From Pseudomonas resinovorans NBRC 106553 (GTDB lineage: Bacteria > Pseudomonadota > Gammaproteobacteria > Pseudomonadales > Pseudomonadaceae): DNA of 64,000 nucleotides. The translations under genes and the position numbers were made by a program. The notes under the pieces are model-generated. The model saw only the letters and a program-made list of their open reading frames with translations, had not been told where the DNA came from and ran no database searches. The DNA lies in the NCBI RefSeq assembly GCF_000412695.1, contig NC_021499.1:1674001-1738000 (forward strand), read 5' to 3'. Below are positions 1-9,007 of the stretch, piece after piece. Within the stretch, counting starts at the first letter, position 1; each line of letters begins with the position of its first letter.

Positions 1-2
1 AC

Positions 3-386
3 TTCTACACCCCGACCATCATCGAAGGCCTCTCCAACGGCGCCCGCCTGTGCCAGGAAGAAGTCTTCGGCCCGGTCCTGGTGGTCATGCCCTTCGAGGA
101 CGAGGCCGAGCTGATCGAGCAGGCCAACGACAGCTGCTACGCGCTCGCCGCCGGTATCTGGAGCCGCGACTTCCAGCGTGCCTGGAAGCTCGGCCGCGCC
201 GTGCAGGCCGGCACCGTGTGGATCAACACCTACAAGCAGTTCTCCATTTCCACGCCCTTCGGCGGCTGGCGCGACAGCGGCCTGGGCCGCGAGAAGGGCC
301 GCCTGGGGATTCTCCAGTACATGGAGCAGAAGAGCCTCTACTGGGGCCTGAACGAACAGCCGCTGGCCTGGGCCGGCGGCCATTGA
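3..386 (+). CDS. Aldehyde dehydrogenase, C-terminal part (cut by left edge)
   Basis: The frame is open from base 3, so this is the last 127 residues of a longer protein. It contains the NAD(P)-dependent aldehyde dehydrogenase signature EEVFGPV followed by the usual C-terminal pattern (GTVWINTY, PFGGWRDSGLGREKG). The catalytic Cys and Glu lie upstream of the window. These enzymes oxidise an aldehyde to its acid. The VOC gene starts 14 bases after the stop, so this is probably the first visible gene of a catabolic operon, where it could oxidise a ring-cleavage semialdehyde. The substrate class is inference; the family is secure. Confidence 0.93.
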   Translation, partial: FYTPTIIEGLSNGARLCQEEVFGPVLVVMPFEDEAELIEQANDSCYALAAGIWSRDFQRAWKLGRAVQAGTVWINTYKQFSISTPFGGWRDSGLGREKGRLGILQYMEQKSLYWGLNEQPLAWAGGH

Positions 387-399
387 TGAGGACAACGCG

Positions 400-1365
400 A
401 TGAGCGTATTGGGAATCGACGAAATCACCTACGGCGTGGAGGACCTGGCCAGCAGCGCCCGCTTCTTCGCCGACTGGGGCCTGAAGCAAGTGGCCGAAGA
501 CGCGGACCAGGTGGTGTTCGAAAGCCTCAACGGCTGCCGAGTGATAGTCGCGGCACTGGACAAGCCCGGCCTGCCGCCGGCTATCGAACCCGGCTCCACC
601 CTGCGCGAAGTGGTCTGGGGCGTGGAGAGCGAGGCCGACCTCAAGCTCTACGCCGAGCGCATCGCCGGCGACGCCGGCTTCATCGAGGGCGAGGGGCGCA
701 TCGGCTGCACCGACCCCAATGGCATGGCGATCCGCTTCCAGGTCACCAGGAAGCGCGACATCCAGGTGCAGTGCGGCCAGTCCAACACCTGGCAGTTCAA
801 GGGCCGGGTCAACCAGGCCAGCCCCATCTACGAACGCGCCCAGCCCATCGAAGTTGGCCACGTGGTGTTCTTCGTCAAGGACGTCAACGCCTGCGAGCGC
901 TTCTACAGCGAGCGCTTCGGCTTCGTCTGCTCCGACCGCTACCCCGACCGTGGCGCCTTCATGCGCTGCGCGGAGGAGGGCGGCCACCACGACCTGTTCA
1001 TGCTGCAGCTGCCCCAGCCGCGCGCCGGCCTCAACCATGTGGCCTTCACCGTGCGCGATATCCACGAAGTGTTCGGCGGCGGCATGCACATCTCCCGCTG
1101 CGGCTGGGACACCGAGATCGGCCCGGGTCGCCACCCGGTGTCCTCGGCCTACTTCTGGTACTTCAGGAACCCCGCCGGTGCGCTGGTGGAGTACTACGCC
1201 GACGAGGACCAACTGACCGGCGAATGGCAGGCCCGCACCTTCGAGCCCGGCCCCACGGTATTCGCCGAGTGGGCCATCGCCGGTGGCCTCGACGGCAACA
1301 CCCGGCGGCAGAAGAACGCCGAGGCGCCGCAAGGCAAGTTCCTGACCGACAAGCCCAAGCAGTGA
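400..1365 (+). CDS. VOC-superfamily protein, extradiol ring-cleavage dioxygenase-like
   Basis: The 321-residue protein has two vicinal-oxygen-chelate domains (about 5-116 and 148-272), the layout of type I extradiol dioxygenases. The second domain holds a plausible H-H-E metal triad: His154 (VGHVVF), His213 (LNHVAF) and Glu264 (ALVEYY). The first domain has Tyr11 where a metal His would sit, as expected of the non-catalytic domain. The ATG overlaps GCG ATG AGC just after the aldehyde dehydrogenase and is 10 bases before the next gene, so it is co-transcribed. It probably opens a catechol-like ring proximally. A non-dioxygenase VOC enzyme (isomerase, lyase) cannot be excluded. Confidence 0.85.
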   Translation: MSVLGIDEITYGVEDLASSARFFADWGLKQVAEDADQVVFESLNGCRVIVAALDKPGLPPAIEPGSTLREVVWGVESEADLKLYAERIAGDAGFIEGEGRIGCTDPNGMAIRFQVTRKRDIQVQCGQSNTWQFKGRVNQASPIYERAQPIEVGHVVFFVKDVNACERFYSERFGFVCSDRYPDRGAFMRCAEEGGHHDLFMLQLPQPRAGLNHVAFTVRDIHEVFGGGMHISRCGWDTEIGPGRHPVSSAYFWYFRNPAGALVEYYADEDQLTGEWQARTFEPGPTVFAEWAIAGGLDGNTRRQKNAEAPQGKFLTDKPKQ

Positions 1366-1375
1366 GGAGCACCCC

Positions 1376-2536
1376 ATGACGCAACTGAATATCGGCATTC
1401 TCGGCGGGGGCATCGGTGGCCTCGCCGCCGCCATCGCCCTGCGCCAGGCCGGCCACCAGGTACGGGTCTTCGAGCAGTCCAGGGCCTTCCTGCGGGTCGG
1501 CGCCGACATCAACCTGACCCCCAACGCCGTGCGCGCCCTCGATGGCCTCGGGCTGGACGTGGCGGCCAGGGTGCGTGAACACGCCGCCCGCCCGACCCAC
1601 CGCATCAGCCGCCTGTGGGATACCGGCGAAGAAACCTCGCGCTTGGAAATGGCCGACAGCGCCGAGCGGAAATACGGCGCCCCGCAGCTGACCATCCACC
1701 GCGCCGACCTGCTGGCGGTGCTGGCCGATGCCTTCCCCCTGGAGCAGGTGCTGTTCTCCCGGCGCGCCGAAACCGTGGTGCAGCAGGCCGATGGCGTGGA
1801 CATCTGCTTCCAGGACGGCAGCCGCGACCAAGTGGACCTGCTGGTGGGCGCCGACGGCATCCACTCGGTGGTCCGTCGCGCCCTGTTCGGCGCCGAGAAC
1901 CCACGCTTCACCGGCGTGGTCGCCTACCGCGCGGTGGTGCCGGTCGAGCGCGTGGCCCGGGTGCCGAACATCCAGGCCTTCACCAAGTGGTGGGGACCGA
2001 ACCCGGAAAGCCAGATCGTCACCTTCCCGCTCAACCAGGGCCGCGACATCTTCATCTTCGCCACCACCGGCCAGGACAGCTGGCATGAGGAGTCCTGGAC
2101 CGGTGCCGGCGACGTCGACGAGCTGCGCAGCCACTACACCGCCTTCCATCCGGACGCCCGCGCTCTGCTGGCGGCCTGCGACCAGGTACTGAAGACCGCG
2201 CTCTACGAACGCGATCCGCTGCCCTTCTGGTCCCGGGGTGGTATCACCCTGCTGGGCGACGCCTGCCACCCGATGATGCCCTTCATGGCCCAAGGCGCCG
2301 GCCAGGCCATCGAGGACGCCGTGGTGCTGGCGCGCCACCTGGCCGGCGCCAGCCACGCGAACCTCGCCGAAGCCCTGGTCGGCTACCAGGACTCGCGCCT
2401 GGCCCGGACCAGCGAGATCCAGATCGGCTCCCGCGGCAACCAGTGGCTCAAGGCCGGCGGCAATGCCGACTGGGTCTATGGCTACGACGCCTGGCGCCAG
2501 CCACTGGACCAGGTTGGGGCAGGTACCTCGGCATGA
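1376..2536 (+). CDS. Class A FAD-dependent aromatic monooxygenase
   Basis: The 386-residue protein resembles salicylate hydroxylase and 6-hydroxynicotinate 3-monooxygenase. It has the N-terminal FAD-binding GGGIGG loop (residues 10-15), the DG motif in VGADGIHS (157-164) and the GD motif LLGDACHPM (292-300) that contacts the FAD ribityl chain. Such enzymes use NAD(P)H and O2 to hydroxylate a phenolic ring, often next to a leaving carboxylate. It starts 10 bases after the VOC gene behind a GAGGAG ribosome binding site. In the operon it could make the diol that the VOC protein cleaves. The substrate is unknown. Confidence 0.9.
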   Translation: MTQLNIGILGGGIGGLAAAIALRQAGHQVRVFEQSRAFLRVGADINLTPNAVRALDGLGLDVAARVREHAARPTHRISRLWDTGEETSRLEMADSAERKYGAPQLTIHRADLLAVLADAFPLEQVLFSRRAETVVQQADGVDICFQDGSRDQVDLLVGADGIHSVVRRALFGAENPRFTGVVAYRAVVPVERVARVPNIQAFTKWWGPNPESQIVTFPLNQGRDIFIFATTGQDSWHEESWTGAGDVDELRSHYTAFHPDARALLAACDQVLKTALYERDPLPFWSRGGITLLGDACHPMMPFMAQGAGQAIEDAVVLARHLAGASHANLAEALVGYQDSRLARTSEIQIGSRGNQWLKAGGNADWVYGYDAWRQPLDQVGAGTSA

Positions 2537-2611
2537 GCCGGACGCTGCCGCTGACCGTGCTGCTCAAGCACGACGACATCCACGAACGGGGCCGCAATGG
2601 AGGCCGATGAC

Positions 2612-2830
2612 ATGCAACAACCCTACCTGGAACCCCATCAGGCACGTACCCGCGTGCCGAACTCCTTCGAAGACCTGCTCGGCGACTCCATCGAGCGCGC
2701 CTTCGCCGTCGGCATCCACGACCTGCCGGGCCTGGTCGGCTACCTCAACCAGGCCGGCCCGACCTGCCCGGGCGGCGAGCCCTGGACCGAGGACGCCTAC
2801 AAGACCCTGATGGCCCGCCTGGGCGAGTGA
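2612..2830 (+). CDS. Small conserved-looking protein of the oxygenase operon
   Basis: This is a 72-residue soluble protein with no Cys pair or signal peptide. The start at 2612 (MQQPYLEPH) is preferred because GGAGG lies 8 bases upstream; an in-frame ATG at 2597 would add five residues but has no good ribosome binding site. It is predicted mostly helical, with a central SFEDLLGDSIERAFAVGI helix. I recall similar proteins beside Rieske oxygenases annotated as recombinase-like helix-turn-helix, but cannot verify this. It sits between the flavin monooxygenase and the Rieske oxygenase, 22 bases before the latter. It may be an accessory subunit or small regulator; the function is unknown. Confidence 0.75.
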   Translation: MQQPYLEPHQARTRVPNSFEDLLGDSIERAFAVGIHDLPGLVGYLNQAGPTCPGGEPWTEDAYKTLMARLGE

Positions 2831-2852
2831 ATTCCCTGAAGAGGAAAGCGAA

Positions 2853-3872
2853 ATGAGCACCGTGGACCCTGTTGAACAACTCCTCGCCAACGGCCTGAAG
2901 AACCTCTGGTACCCCATCTGCCCGACCGGCTTCATCGCCGACAAGCCGGTGTCCCTGCGCCGGCTCGGCTACAAGCTGGCGCTCTGGCGCGACACCGACG
3001 GCACCCTGCATGCCCTCGAAGACCACTGCCCGCACCGGGGCGCGCCGCTGTCGCGCGGGGTCAACCTGGGCGACCGCCTGCAGTGCCCCTACCACGGCGT
3101 GGAAGTGCGCTGCGACGGCGTCACCACCCGCGTACCAGGCAGCCCGGGCTGCAAGCTGGAAGGCAGCCAGGCGACCCGCTACTTCCACGTCACCGAAGCG
3201 GCCGGCGCGGTCTGGCTGTACAACTCCGCGGGCAACATCGAGGAAGCGCCGCCGCTGGTGCTGCCCGAGCAACTGAGCTCCGCCGAGTTCTCCCATTTCC
3301 TCTGCTACGCCGAGTGGCGCGGCGACTACCGCTACGTGCTGGACAACGTCATGGACCCCATGCACGGCACCTACCTGCACAAGCAGTCGCACTCCATGTC
3401 CGAGGGCGAGAGCCACGCCAAGTTCGTCACCCGTGATACTGACACCGGCTTCATCTTCGAGAAGGATGGCCAACGCGGGGTGAACTTCGACTGGACCGAA
3501 TGGGCCGATACCGGCGTGCACTGGATGCGCCTGGAGATCCCCTATCCGAAGACCGGCGGTCCGGGCGGCAACTTCCATATCGTCGGCAGTTACACGCCCA
3601 TCTCCCGCGAGCTTTCCGCGGTCTTCCACTGGCGTTGCCGCCCGCTCACCGGCTGGCAGCGCGATACCTGGCGCTTCCTCTACAAGAACCGCCTGGAAGC
3701 CCGCCACTGGGCCGTGCTGGAGCAGGACCGCGAGATGCTCGAGTTCATGGAGCCGGACGCCAACCAGCGGGAGAACCTCTACCAGCACGACCTGGGCCTG
3801 GTGCGCCTGCGCCGCCACATGAAGAACCTGGCCAAGGCCCAGCTCGAACTGATCGAGGCCAGGCAGCTGTGA
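2853..3872 (+). CDS. Rieske non-heme iron oxygenase, VanA-type
   Basis: The 339-residue oxygenase component has a Rieske [2Fe-2S] domain with ligands Cys59-x-His61 and Cys78-x2-His81 (CPHRGAP, CPYHG). The mononuclear iron site is visible as DNVMDPMHGTYLH, with Asp168, His171 and His176. The length fits single-component-oxygenase families such as vanillate O-demethylase and phenoxybenzoate or dicamba oxygenases rather than the larger naphthalene dioxygenase alpha subunits, and no beta subunit follows. The VanB-type reductase is next, so the two form a two-component system that hydroxylates or O-/N-dealkylates an aromatic. The RBS is AAGAGGAAAG before ATG 2853. Confidence 0.94.
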   Translation: MSTVDPVEQLLANGLKNLWYPICPTGFIADKPVSLRRLGYKLALWRDTDGTLHALEDHCPHRGAPLSRGVNLGDRLQCPYHGVEVRCDGVTTRVPGSPGCKLEGSQATRYFHVTEAAGAVWLYNSAGNIEEAPPLVLPEQLSSAEFSHFLCYAEWRGDYRYVLDNVMDPMHGTYLHKQSHSMSEGESHAKFVTRDTDTGFIFEKDGQRGVNFDWTEWADTGVHWMRLEIPYPKTGGPGGNFHIVGSYTPISRELSAVFHWRCRPLTGWQRDTWRFLYKNRLEARHWAVLEQDREMLEFMEPDANQRENLYQHDLGLVRLRRHMKNLAKAQLELIEARQL

Positions 3873-3954
3873 TCCTGGTCCGCCGTATCCGCGCCACCGA
3901 CCCGCCGGGCATCGCCCCGGCGAACCGCGACGAAGCCTGAACCAGAGGTAGAAC

Positions 3955-4911
3955 ATGACTCTCACTAACACGCTAACGGCCTTCGTCCACACCCTGCGTT
4001 TCGAAGCGGAAGGCATCATCAGCGTCGAGCTGCGCCCCCAAGGCGACCAGGAGTTCCCCAGCTTCGGCGCCGGCTCCCATATCGACCTGCACCTGGGCAA
4101 CGGACTGGTGCGTAGCTATTCGCTGCTCAACTCGCCGGAGGACCGCGACCGCTACGTGGTCGGCATCCTCCGCGACCGCAACAGCCGGGGCGGTTCCGCC
4201 TATGTGCACCAGAACCTGCGAGTGGGCATGCAGCTGCAGATATCCCCGCCGCGCAACCTGTTCCAACTGGACGAAGCGGCCGGGCACACGGTGCTGGTGG
4301 CCGGCGGCATCGGCGTGACTCCGATCTACTGCATGTTCAACCGCCTGCGCGCCCTCGGCCGCTCGGTAGAGATGCTCTACTGCGCTCGCACGCGCAAGGA
4401 AGCCGCCTTCGTCGAAGAGCTGGCCGCCATCGACGGCAATATCCGGCTGCATTTCGACGACGAGAAGGGTGGGCCGGTCGACCTCAAGGCCTTCCTCGCC
4501 GAGCGGCCGTCCAGCGCGCACTTCTACTGCTGCGGCCCGACCCCGATGATCGATGCCTTCGAGAGCCTCTGCGAAAGCCTCGGCCACCCGAACGTGCATA
4601 TCGAGCGCTTCGCCGCCGCAGCCCCCGCGCCGACGGCGCCCCAGGGCACTTATGAAGTGCAGCTGGCCCGCAGCGGCAAGCGCATCGAAGTGCCGGGTGG
4701 CAAATCGCTGCTGGACGCCCTGCTGGAGTCGGGTATCGAGGTTGATTGCAGCTGCCGCGAAGGCGTCTGCGGTGCCTGCGAAACCCGCGTGCTGGAAGGT
4801 GAACCCGAGCACCGCGACGGCGTGCTGACCAAGGCCGAGAAGGCGGCGAACCAGACCATGATGGTCTGCGTTTCCGGCTGCAAGGGCGCGCGCCTGGTGC
4901 TCGACCTGTAG
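3955..4911 (+). CDS. PDR/VanB-family oxidoreductase (reductase partner of the Rieske oxygenase)
   Basis: The 318-residue protein has an FNR-like flavin domain (RSYSLLNSP, residues 53-61), an NAD-binding segment (LVAGGIGVTP, 114-123) and a C-terminal plant-type [2Fe-2S] ferredoxin domain with Cys267, Cys272, Cys275 and Cys305. This is the phthalate dioxygenase reductase/VanB layout, which passes electrons from NAD(P)H through FMN and the cluster to a Rieske oxygenase. It lies 82 bases after the oxygenase and is the last gene before a strong terminator. Confidence 0.94.
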   Translation: MTLTNTLTAFVHTLRFEAEGIISVELRPQGDQEFPSFGAGSHIDLHLGNGLVRSYSLLNSPEDRDRYVVGILRDRNSRGGSAYVHQNLRVGMQLQISPPRNLFQLDEAAGHTVLVAGGIGVTPIYCMFNRLRALGRSVEMLYCARTRKEAAFVEELAAIDGNIRLHFDDEKGGPVDLKAFLAERPSSAHFYCCGPTPMIDAFESLCESLGHPNVHIERFAAAAPAPTAPQGTYEVQLARSGKRIEVPGGKSLLDALLESGIEVDCSCREGVCGACETRVLEGEPEHRDGVLTKAEKAANQTMMVCVSGCKGARLVLDL

Positions 4912-4944
4912 TTGCTCCCTCCTTGCTGTTGTTCTCACCATTTG

Positions 4945-4972
4945 GCCGGCGCTCGTGACGCCGGTTTTTTTT
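4945..4972 (+). terminator. Rho-independent terminator after the oxygenase operon
   Basis: A CCGGCG stem, 7-base loop and CGCCGG stem are followed directly by eight T residues, 34 bases after the reductase stop codon. This bounds the catabolic operon on its 3' side. Confidence 0.9.
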
Positions 4973-5020
4973 GCGGGGGGAGTGGGGATGATTGGCAGTT
5001 TTGTGCGGATTCCCAGTCGC

Positions 5021-5144
5021 CCCTCTCCCCGTGGCGAGGGGAGCCGGCGCAGCCGGGCCGGATGCTTGGGGCGAGCGTTCTTGGTTACTTCTTTGTGGTT
5101 CGGCATCCCGACGTTTGAAAGAAGTAACTCGCCCGGGTGGGCGA
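5021..5144. repeat. Cluster of intergenic hairpins
   Basis: Three inverted repeats lie in tandem: CTCCCC/GGGGAG (5025-5030, 5038-5043), GTTACTTCTTT/AAAGAAGTAAC (5084-5094, 5118-5128, perfect 11 bp) and CGCCC/GGGCG at about 5130-5143. No gene is visible here. The first hairpin has a relative at 14197-14220. This looks like the non-coding hairpin repeats scattered through Pseudomonas genomes. Confidence 0.6.
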
Positions 5145-5180
5145 AACAGAAACCCACTGCCCGCGCAGCAATGAGCTGAA

Positions 5181-5693
5181 CAACTGATCTTGTTTCGCTA
5201 ATCAAACATTCAGCGCAACTTCTGTTCTTAATTAAGTTCTCTGTTATCACGCCAAAAAAACGTGAGTGTTTTCTGTGTGAAACGTAGAAGTCCCCAGAAA
5301 GTGTCACCGTGAATATTCTACGCACACACTTTGTGCGTTTTTGTTACCCCGCCAACTGCCCGTTTCGAGGGCGGTACAAACTTCTTCATTTCACATATAA
5401 ACAATTGTTTTTAAAGTATTTATTTGGTTAGTGGCTGCTGGCGATGCAATGGCATGATTCATGCTCAAAACGTCGTGTCGCAGATAAAACGAAATGCGAT
5501 GTGGATGGCCTCTCGACAACCCTGTCGGGTAACAGCCGAAAAGGCCGATGGAAGGGCCGAAAAATAATTGACGGGCAATAAGCAAAGCGTCTGTTTATTT
5601 CCATGATGACAACTTCAAGTTGTCGTGGAAGTTCAGGCGATGGATATCGCTTTGCCCAAAGCTCTGCCTTCGCGAACTGCAGATGAGGTCGTA
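5181..5693 (+). other. Non-coding, AT-rich upstream region of the porin
   Basis: No gene is supported in this stretch. The part from about 5185 to 5430 is much richer in A+T than its surroundings (AATTAAG, AAAAAAACG, TATAAACAATTG), as in a regulated promoter region. A weak sigma-70-like site is TTGACG (5568-5573), 18 bases, TGTTTA (5592-5597). Confidence 0.5.
5450..5465 (+). promoter_or_regulatory. Candidate sigma-54 promoter upstream of the porin
   Basis: TGGCATGATTCATGCT has the invariant GG-N10-GC spacing of RpoN promoters (consensus TGGCAC-N5-TTGC); the -12 element is ATGC rather than TTGC. It lies 229 bases before the porin ATG, so it implies a long leader. Single motif match only. Confidence 0.3.
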
Positions 5694-6935
5694 ATGAACA
5701 AGTACCTGTTGTCCCTGGGGCTCGCCCTGTCCAGCCTTTCCGCCATGGCCGACCAGTCCGCCGGCCCCGCGTCGCCGGTTGGCGTGCCGCCGGCCGCCAC
5801 GCCGCCCAAGCCATTCCCGCATATCAGCCTGCGCAGTGACGATGGGCAGAGCAGCCTGGACATCGGTGGCGCCCTGCGGATGAACTATCGCGACGAAAAC
5901 TGGGATACCACCGAGAACAACGGGCGCTTCCTCTTCGATACCTTCCGTCTCGATGTGCAGGCCACCCACCAGAACTTCTTCTCCGATGTCGGCTACTGGT
6001 TCCAGGACGACGGCAAGCGCTCCATCGACCGTGGCTTCGTCGGCTACAAGTTCAACGACACCTCCAGCCTGCAACTGGGCGCGCCCTTCAAGCCCTTTGG
6101 CCTGGAGCCCTACCCGCAGTTCGGCTGGAGCTATCACATTCCCTTCTTCCTGGGTTACGGCTCGAGCGCCGGCGCTGGCGCCAAGTACGTCTACAAGGAC
6201 CCCGAGTGGCACGTCCAGGCCGGCTACTTCCCGCGCATGCTGCCCGGCAGCCTGCGCTACTCGCCCGAGGTGGGGCGTTTCTCCGACCTGAACGACAACG
6301 CCATCCCGGCCATCCACTCGCGCCAGGACAACGAGAAGCGCGACCAGGTGAACCTGCGCGTTGCGCGCAACTTCGCCGGCGATGGCTGGAAGACGGAACT
6401 GGGCGGTTCGGTGGCAGCGGCGCGTCTCTACAACGCCACCACCCGGGACGACGGCGACTATTGGGCCGGTGCGCTGCATGCGGTGATCAACCGTGGCAAC
6501 TGGTCGGTGACCACCCAGGCCATCCGCTACGAGTTCGATCCGAAGAACCCGGCCGGGGTCAGCGACGACAGTGTCCTGATGGGCGCCAACGGCCTGACGC
6601 CGGCCTTCCTGATCGCCTCGAAGGCGTCGGTGGCGTCCTTCAACGTTGCCTACGACGTGCTCACGCCGAACATGGGCATGCTGAAGAAGCTGCGCTTCTA
6701 TAACGACTACAGCCGCATGTTCAAGGACAAGAGCGGCTGGGACGACTCGCAGATGTACACCGCCGGCGTGCAGTTCATCGCCATGCCGATCATGGGCTGG
6801 CTGGACTTAACCTGGGGCCGCAACGCCAACCCCTACGGCGGCGCCGAGAGCGGTACCGGCTTCACCAGCACCACCTCCGCACGCAGTGACGAGTGGCTTT
6901 TCCGCACCAACCTGAACATCGGTTACTACTTCTGA
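5694..6935 (+). CDS. Outer membrane porin
   Basis: The 413-residue protein starts with a signal peptide (MNKYLLSLGLALSSLSAMA) and ends in aromatic-rich NIGYYF with a terminal Phe, the outer-membrane beta-barrel insertion signal. The body alternates aromatic and polar residues, as in barrels. ATG 5694 is chosen over the in-frame ATG at 5625 because GAGG lies 5 bases upstream and the signal peptide follows at once. It may belong with the large Pseudomonas substrate-specific porins (OprO/OprP-like or another barrel family); the subfamily is uncertain. Its place between the oxygenase cluster and a chemoreceptor suggests uptake of the aromatic substrate. Confidence 0.85.
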   Translation: MNKYLLSLGLALSSLSAMADQSAGPASPVGVPPAATPPKPFPHISLRSDDGQSSLDIGGALRMNYRDENWDTTENNGRFLFDTFRLDVQATHQNFFSDVGYWFQDDGKRSIDRGFVGYKFNDTSSLQLGAPFKPFGLEPYPQFGWSYHIPFFLGYGSSAGAGAKYVYKDPEWHVQAGYFPRMLPGSLRYSPEVGRFSDLNDNAIPAIHSRQDNEKRDQVNLRVARNFAGDGWKTELGGSVAAARLYNATTRDDGDYWAGALHAVINRGNWSVTTQAIRYEFDPKNPAGVSDDSVLMGANGLTPAFLIASKASVASFNVAYDVLTPNMGMLKKLRFYNDYSRMFKDKSGWDDSQMYTAGVQFIAMPIMGWLDLTWGRNANPYGGAESGTGFTSTTSARSDEWLFRTNLNIGYYF

Positions 6936-6941
6936 GCCCAC

Positions 6942-6962
6942 GGCGGCGGCTCGGCCGCCGCC
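6942..6962 (+). terminator. Hairpin after the porin
   Basis: A perfect 9-bp stem GGCGGCGGC/GCCGCCGCC with a TCG loop is followed by TTCTTA. The short T-poor tail makes it a weak terminator; some read-through into the chemoreceptor gene is likely. Confidence 0.6.
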
Positions 6963-6980
6963 TTCTTACCGAGCCTTTTC

Positions 6981-8921
6981 ATGTTCCCACCGCGCCTTTA
7001 CCGGATGGCCGACCTGCGGGTCGGCCTCAAGCTGGGCCTGGGTTTCGCGCTGGTGCTGCTGCTGGCGCTGCTGATCACCCTGGCCGCCCTTTCAAGCCTG
7101 GACCGCCTCAGCCTGCGTGGCGACCAGCTCATCCAGGGCAACGACCTGAACCTGCACTTCCTCCAGGCCGACCGGGCCCGCAGGGATTTCACCCTCGGCG
7201 GCGACAAGGCTACGGGCGAGCGCGTCGCGACACTCGCCGAGGCGATGCTGGCCGACTCGGCGCGACTGGGCGCTGACCTGGACGATGCCGCCGACCGCCA
7301 GCGCGTGGCGCAGATAGGCGACGCCATCCAGGCGTATCGCGAGGCCTTTACCGCACTGACCCAGGCCCGCACCGACCAGCAGGACGCCAGCCGCTTCGGA
7401 ATTGCCGCAGCAGAGCAGGGCATGCAGGCGTTCGCTCGGCTGGAGGAGCAGTTCTTCGCGGACCTGGAGCAGCTCTTCGATACCCACGCAATGCTCGACC
7501 AGATCCGCGCGGTGGGTGGCCTCAACCAGCAGTTCCTGCGGTTGCGTCTGTTGACCCTGGCCTATGTGCGAGCGCCGACGCCCGAGGGCGAACGCGCGGC
7601 CTTCGACGCCGGTGAATCCCTGGCCAAGGCTACCGGCACCCTGCAGAGCCAGTTGCCGGCGCGCAGCGGCGCCATTCTCGGGGAGACCCTGAAAGCCCTG
7701 GAGCGATTCCAGGAGTCCCTGCAGCGCTTTCGCCAGAGCATCGCCAGCATGGCGGCGGCCAACCGTGTCATGACCGAACGGGCGGAGGGGGTGCAGGGGC
7801 TCAGCGAGCAGTTGCAGGCGTCCTTGCTGGAGCGGCGTAACCGCGAGACCACCCGGGTACGCCTGCAATTGCTGGGTATCGCCGGGGTGACGCTGCTGGT
7901 GGCCCTGTTCGCGGCCTGGAGCATCACCCGGCAGATCGTCCGCCCGCTTCGGGAAACCCTGGTCCAGGCCCGGCGCATCGCCGAGGGCGATCTCTGTGGT
8001 GTGGCGCCGGCAGCCCGAGGCGACGAGCTGGGGCAGCTGCAGCAGGCCGTGCAGGGGATGCAAGGCAGCCTGCGGGAACTTATCGGCCGCATCGGCGGTG
8101 GAGTGGGCGAGATCAACGGCGCGGCCCTGGCGTTATCCAGCGTTACCGAGCAGACCCGGATCGGTGTCGAGGAACAGAAGTCCGAGACCATCCAGGTCGC
8201 CACCGCCATGCAGGAGATGGCCTATACGGTGCAGGAGGTGGCGAGCAACGCCGGCCAGGCGGCCAGCGCCGCGCAACTCGCCTGCGACGAGGCGGGCAAG
8301 GGCAACAAGGTGGTGCAGGCTGCCATCCAGCAGATCGAGCACCTGGCCGCCGGGGTGGAAGCGTCGGCCCAGGTGATGGCCCGGCTCCACGAAGACAGCG
8401 CGCAGATCGGCTACGTGCTGGATGTGATCCGCTCGGTGGCCGAGCAGACCAACCTGCTGGCGCTCAACGCCGCCATCGAGGCCGCCCGCGCCGGCGAGGC
8501 GGGACGTGGCTTCGCGGTGGTGGCCGACGAGGTGCGTGGGCTGGCCCAGCGGGTGCAGAGCTCCACGACCCAGATCCAGGACCTGATCGGGCAGTTGCAA
8601 CACGGCGTGCAGCAGACCGCCAGCACCATGCTCGGCAGCCGCGACATGAGCCAGCTGACCGTGGACCTCGCGCGCCAGGCGGGCCAGGCGTTGCTCGGCA
8701 TCGACCAGAGCATCGACGACCTGCGTGGCCGCAACTTGCAGATCGCCACGGCGGCGGAGGAGCAGAGCGCGGTGAGCGAAGAGATCAATCGCAGCATCCT
8801 GCGGGTGCAGGCGGTGGCCGAACAGACGGCGGCGGCGAGCCGGGAAACCGCCAGTTCCAGCCAGTTGCTGGCACGGTTGGGGGGCGAGCTCCAGGAGTTG
8901 GTGGGGCGTTTCCGGGTGTAG
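6981..8921 (+). CDS. Methyl-accepting chemotaxis protein
   Basis: The 646-residue transducer has a first membrane helix at about 14-38, a periplasmic domain of about 250 residues rich in helical heptads, a second membrane helix at about 294-315, a HAMP linker and a cytoplasmic signalling domain whose hairpin tip ([18 protein letters not shown]) starts near residue 488. The long all-helical sensor fits the bimodular helical (HBM) class better than the shorter four-helix bundle, but this is by length only. It starts 45 bases after the porin stop, so it probably senses the compound degraded by the adjacent cluster. No C-terminal CheR-binding pentapeptide is seen. Confidence 0.93.
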   Translation: MFPPRLYRMADLRVGLKLGLGFALVLLLALLITLAALSSLDRLSLRGDQLIQGNDLNLHFLQADRARRDFTLGGDKATGERVATLAEAMLADSARLGADLDDAADRQRVAQIGDAIQAYREAFTALTQARTDQQDASRFGIAAAEQGMQAFARLEEQFFADLEQLFDTHAMLDQIRAVGGLNQQFLRLRLLTLAYVRAPTPEGERAAFDAGESLAKATGTLQSQLPARSGAILGETLKALERFQESLQRFRQSIASMAAANRVMTERAEGVQGLSEQLQASLLERRNRETTRVRLQLLGIAGVTLLVALFAAWSITRQIVRPLRETLVQARRIAEGDLCGVAPAARGDELGQLQQAVQGMQGSLRELIGRIGGGVGEINGAALALSSVTEQTRIGVEEQKSETIQVATAMQEMAYTVQEVASNAGQAASAAQLACDEAGKGNKVVQAAIQQIEHLAAGVEASAQVMARLHEDSAQIGYVLDVIRSVAEQTNLLALNAAIEAARAGEAGRGFAVVADEVRGLAQRVQSSTTQIQDLIGQLQHGVQQTASTMLGSRDMSQLTVDLARQAGQALLGIDQSIDDLRGRNLQIATAAEEQSAVSEEINRSILRVQAVAEQTAAASRETASSSQLLARLGGELQELVGRFRV

Positions 8922-8969
8922 GGGCTGGACTCGGTAACCTGCTCGTCTGTACCAGGTCCAGGCCAACAA

Positions 8970-8993
8970 AAAGCCCCGCATTTGCGGGGCTTT
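8970..8993. terminator. Bidirectional terminator
   Basis: AAAGCCCCGC, loop ATTT, GCGGGGCTTT. Runs of A and T on both sides let it serve the chemoreceptor gene (+) and the small acidic protein gene (-), which converge here. Confidence 0.85.
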
Positions 8994-9007
8994 GGGCAAG
9001 GCGCCAA

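Noticed and set aside
2533..2610. A 25-codon frame (ATG overlapping the monooxygenase stop)
   Set aside because: It overlaps in the ATGA manner of coupled genes, but it is too short to judge and has no recognisable sequence. It ends just before the small gene and may only carry ribosomes to it.
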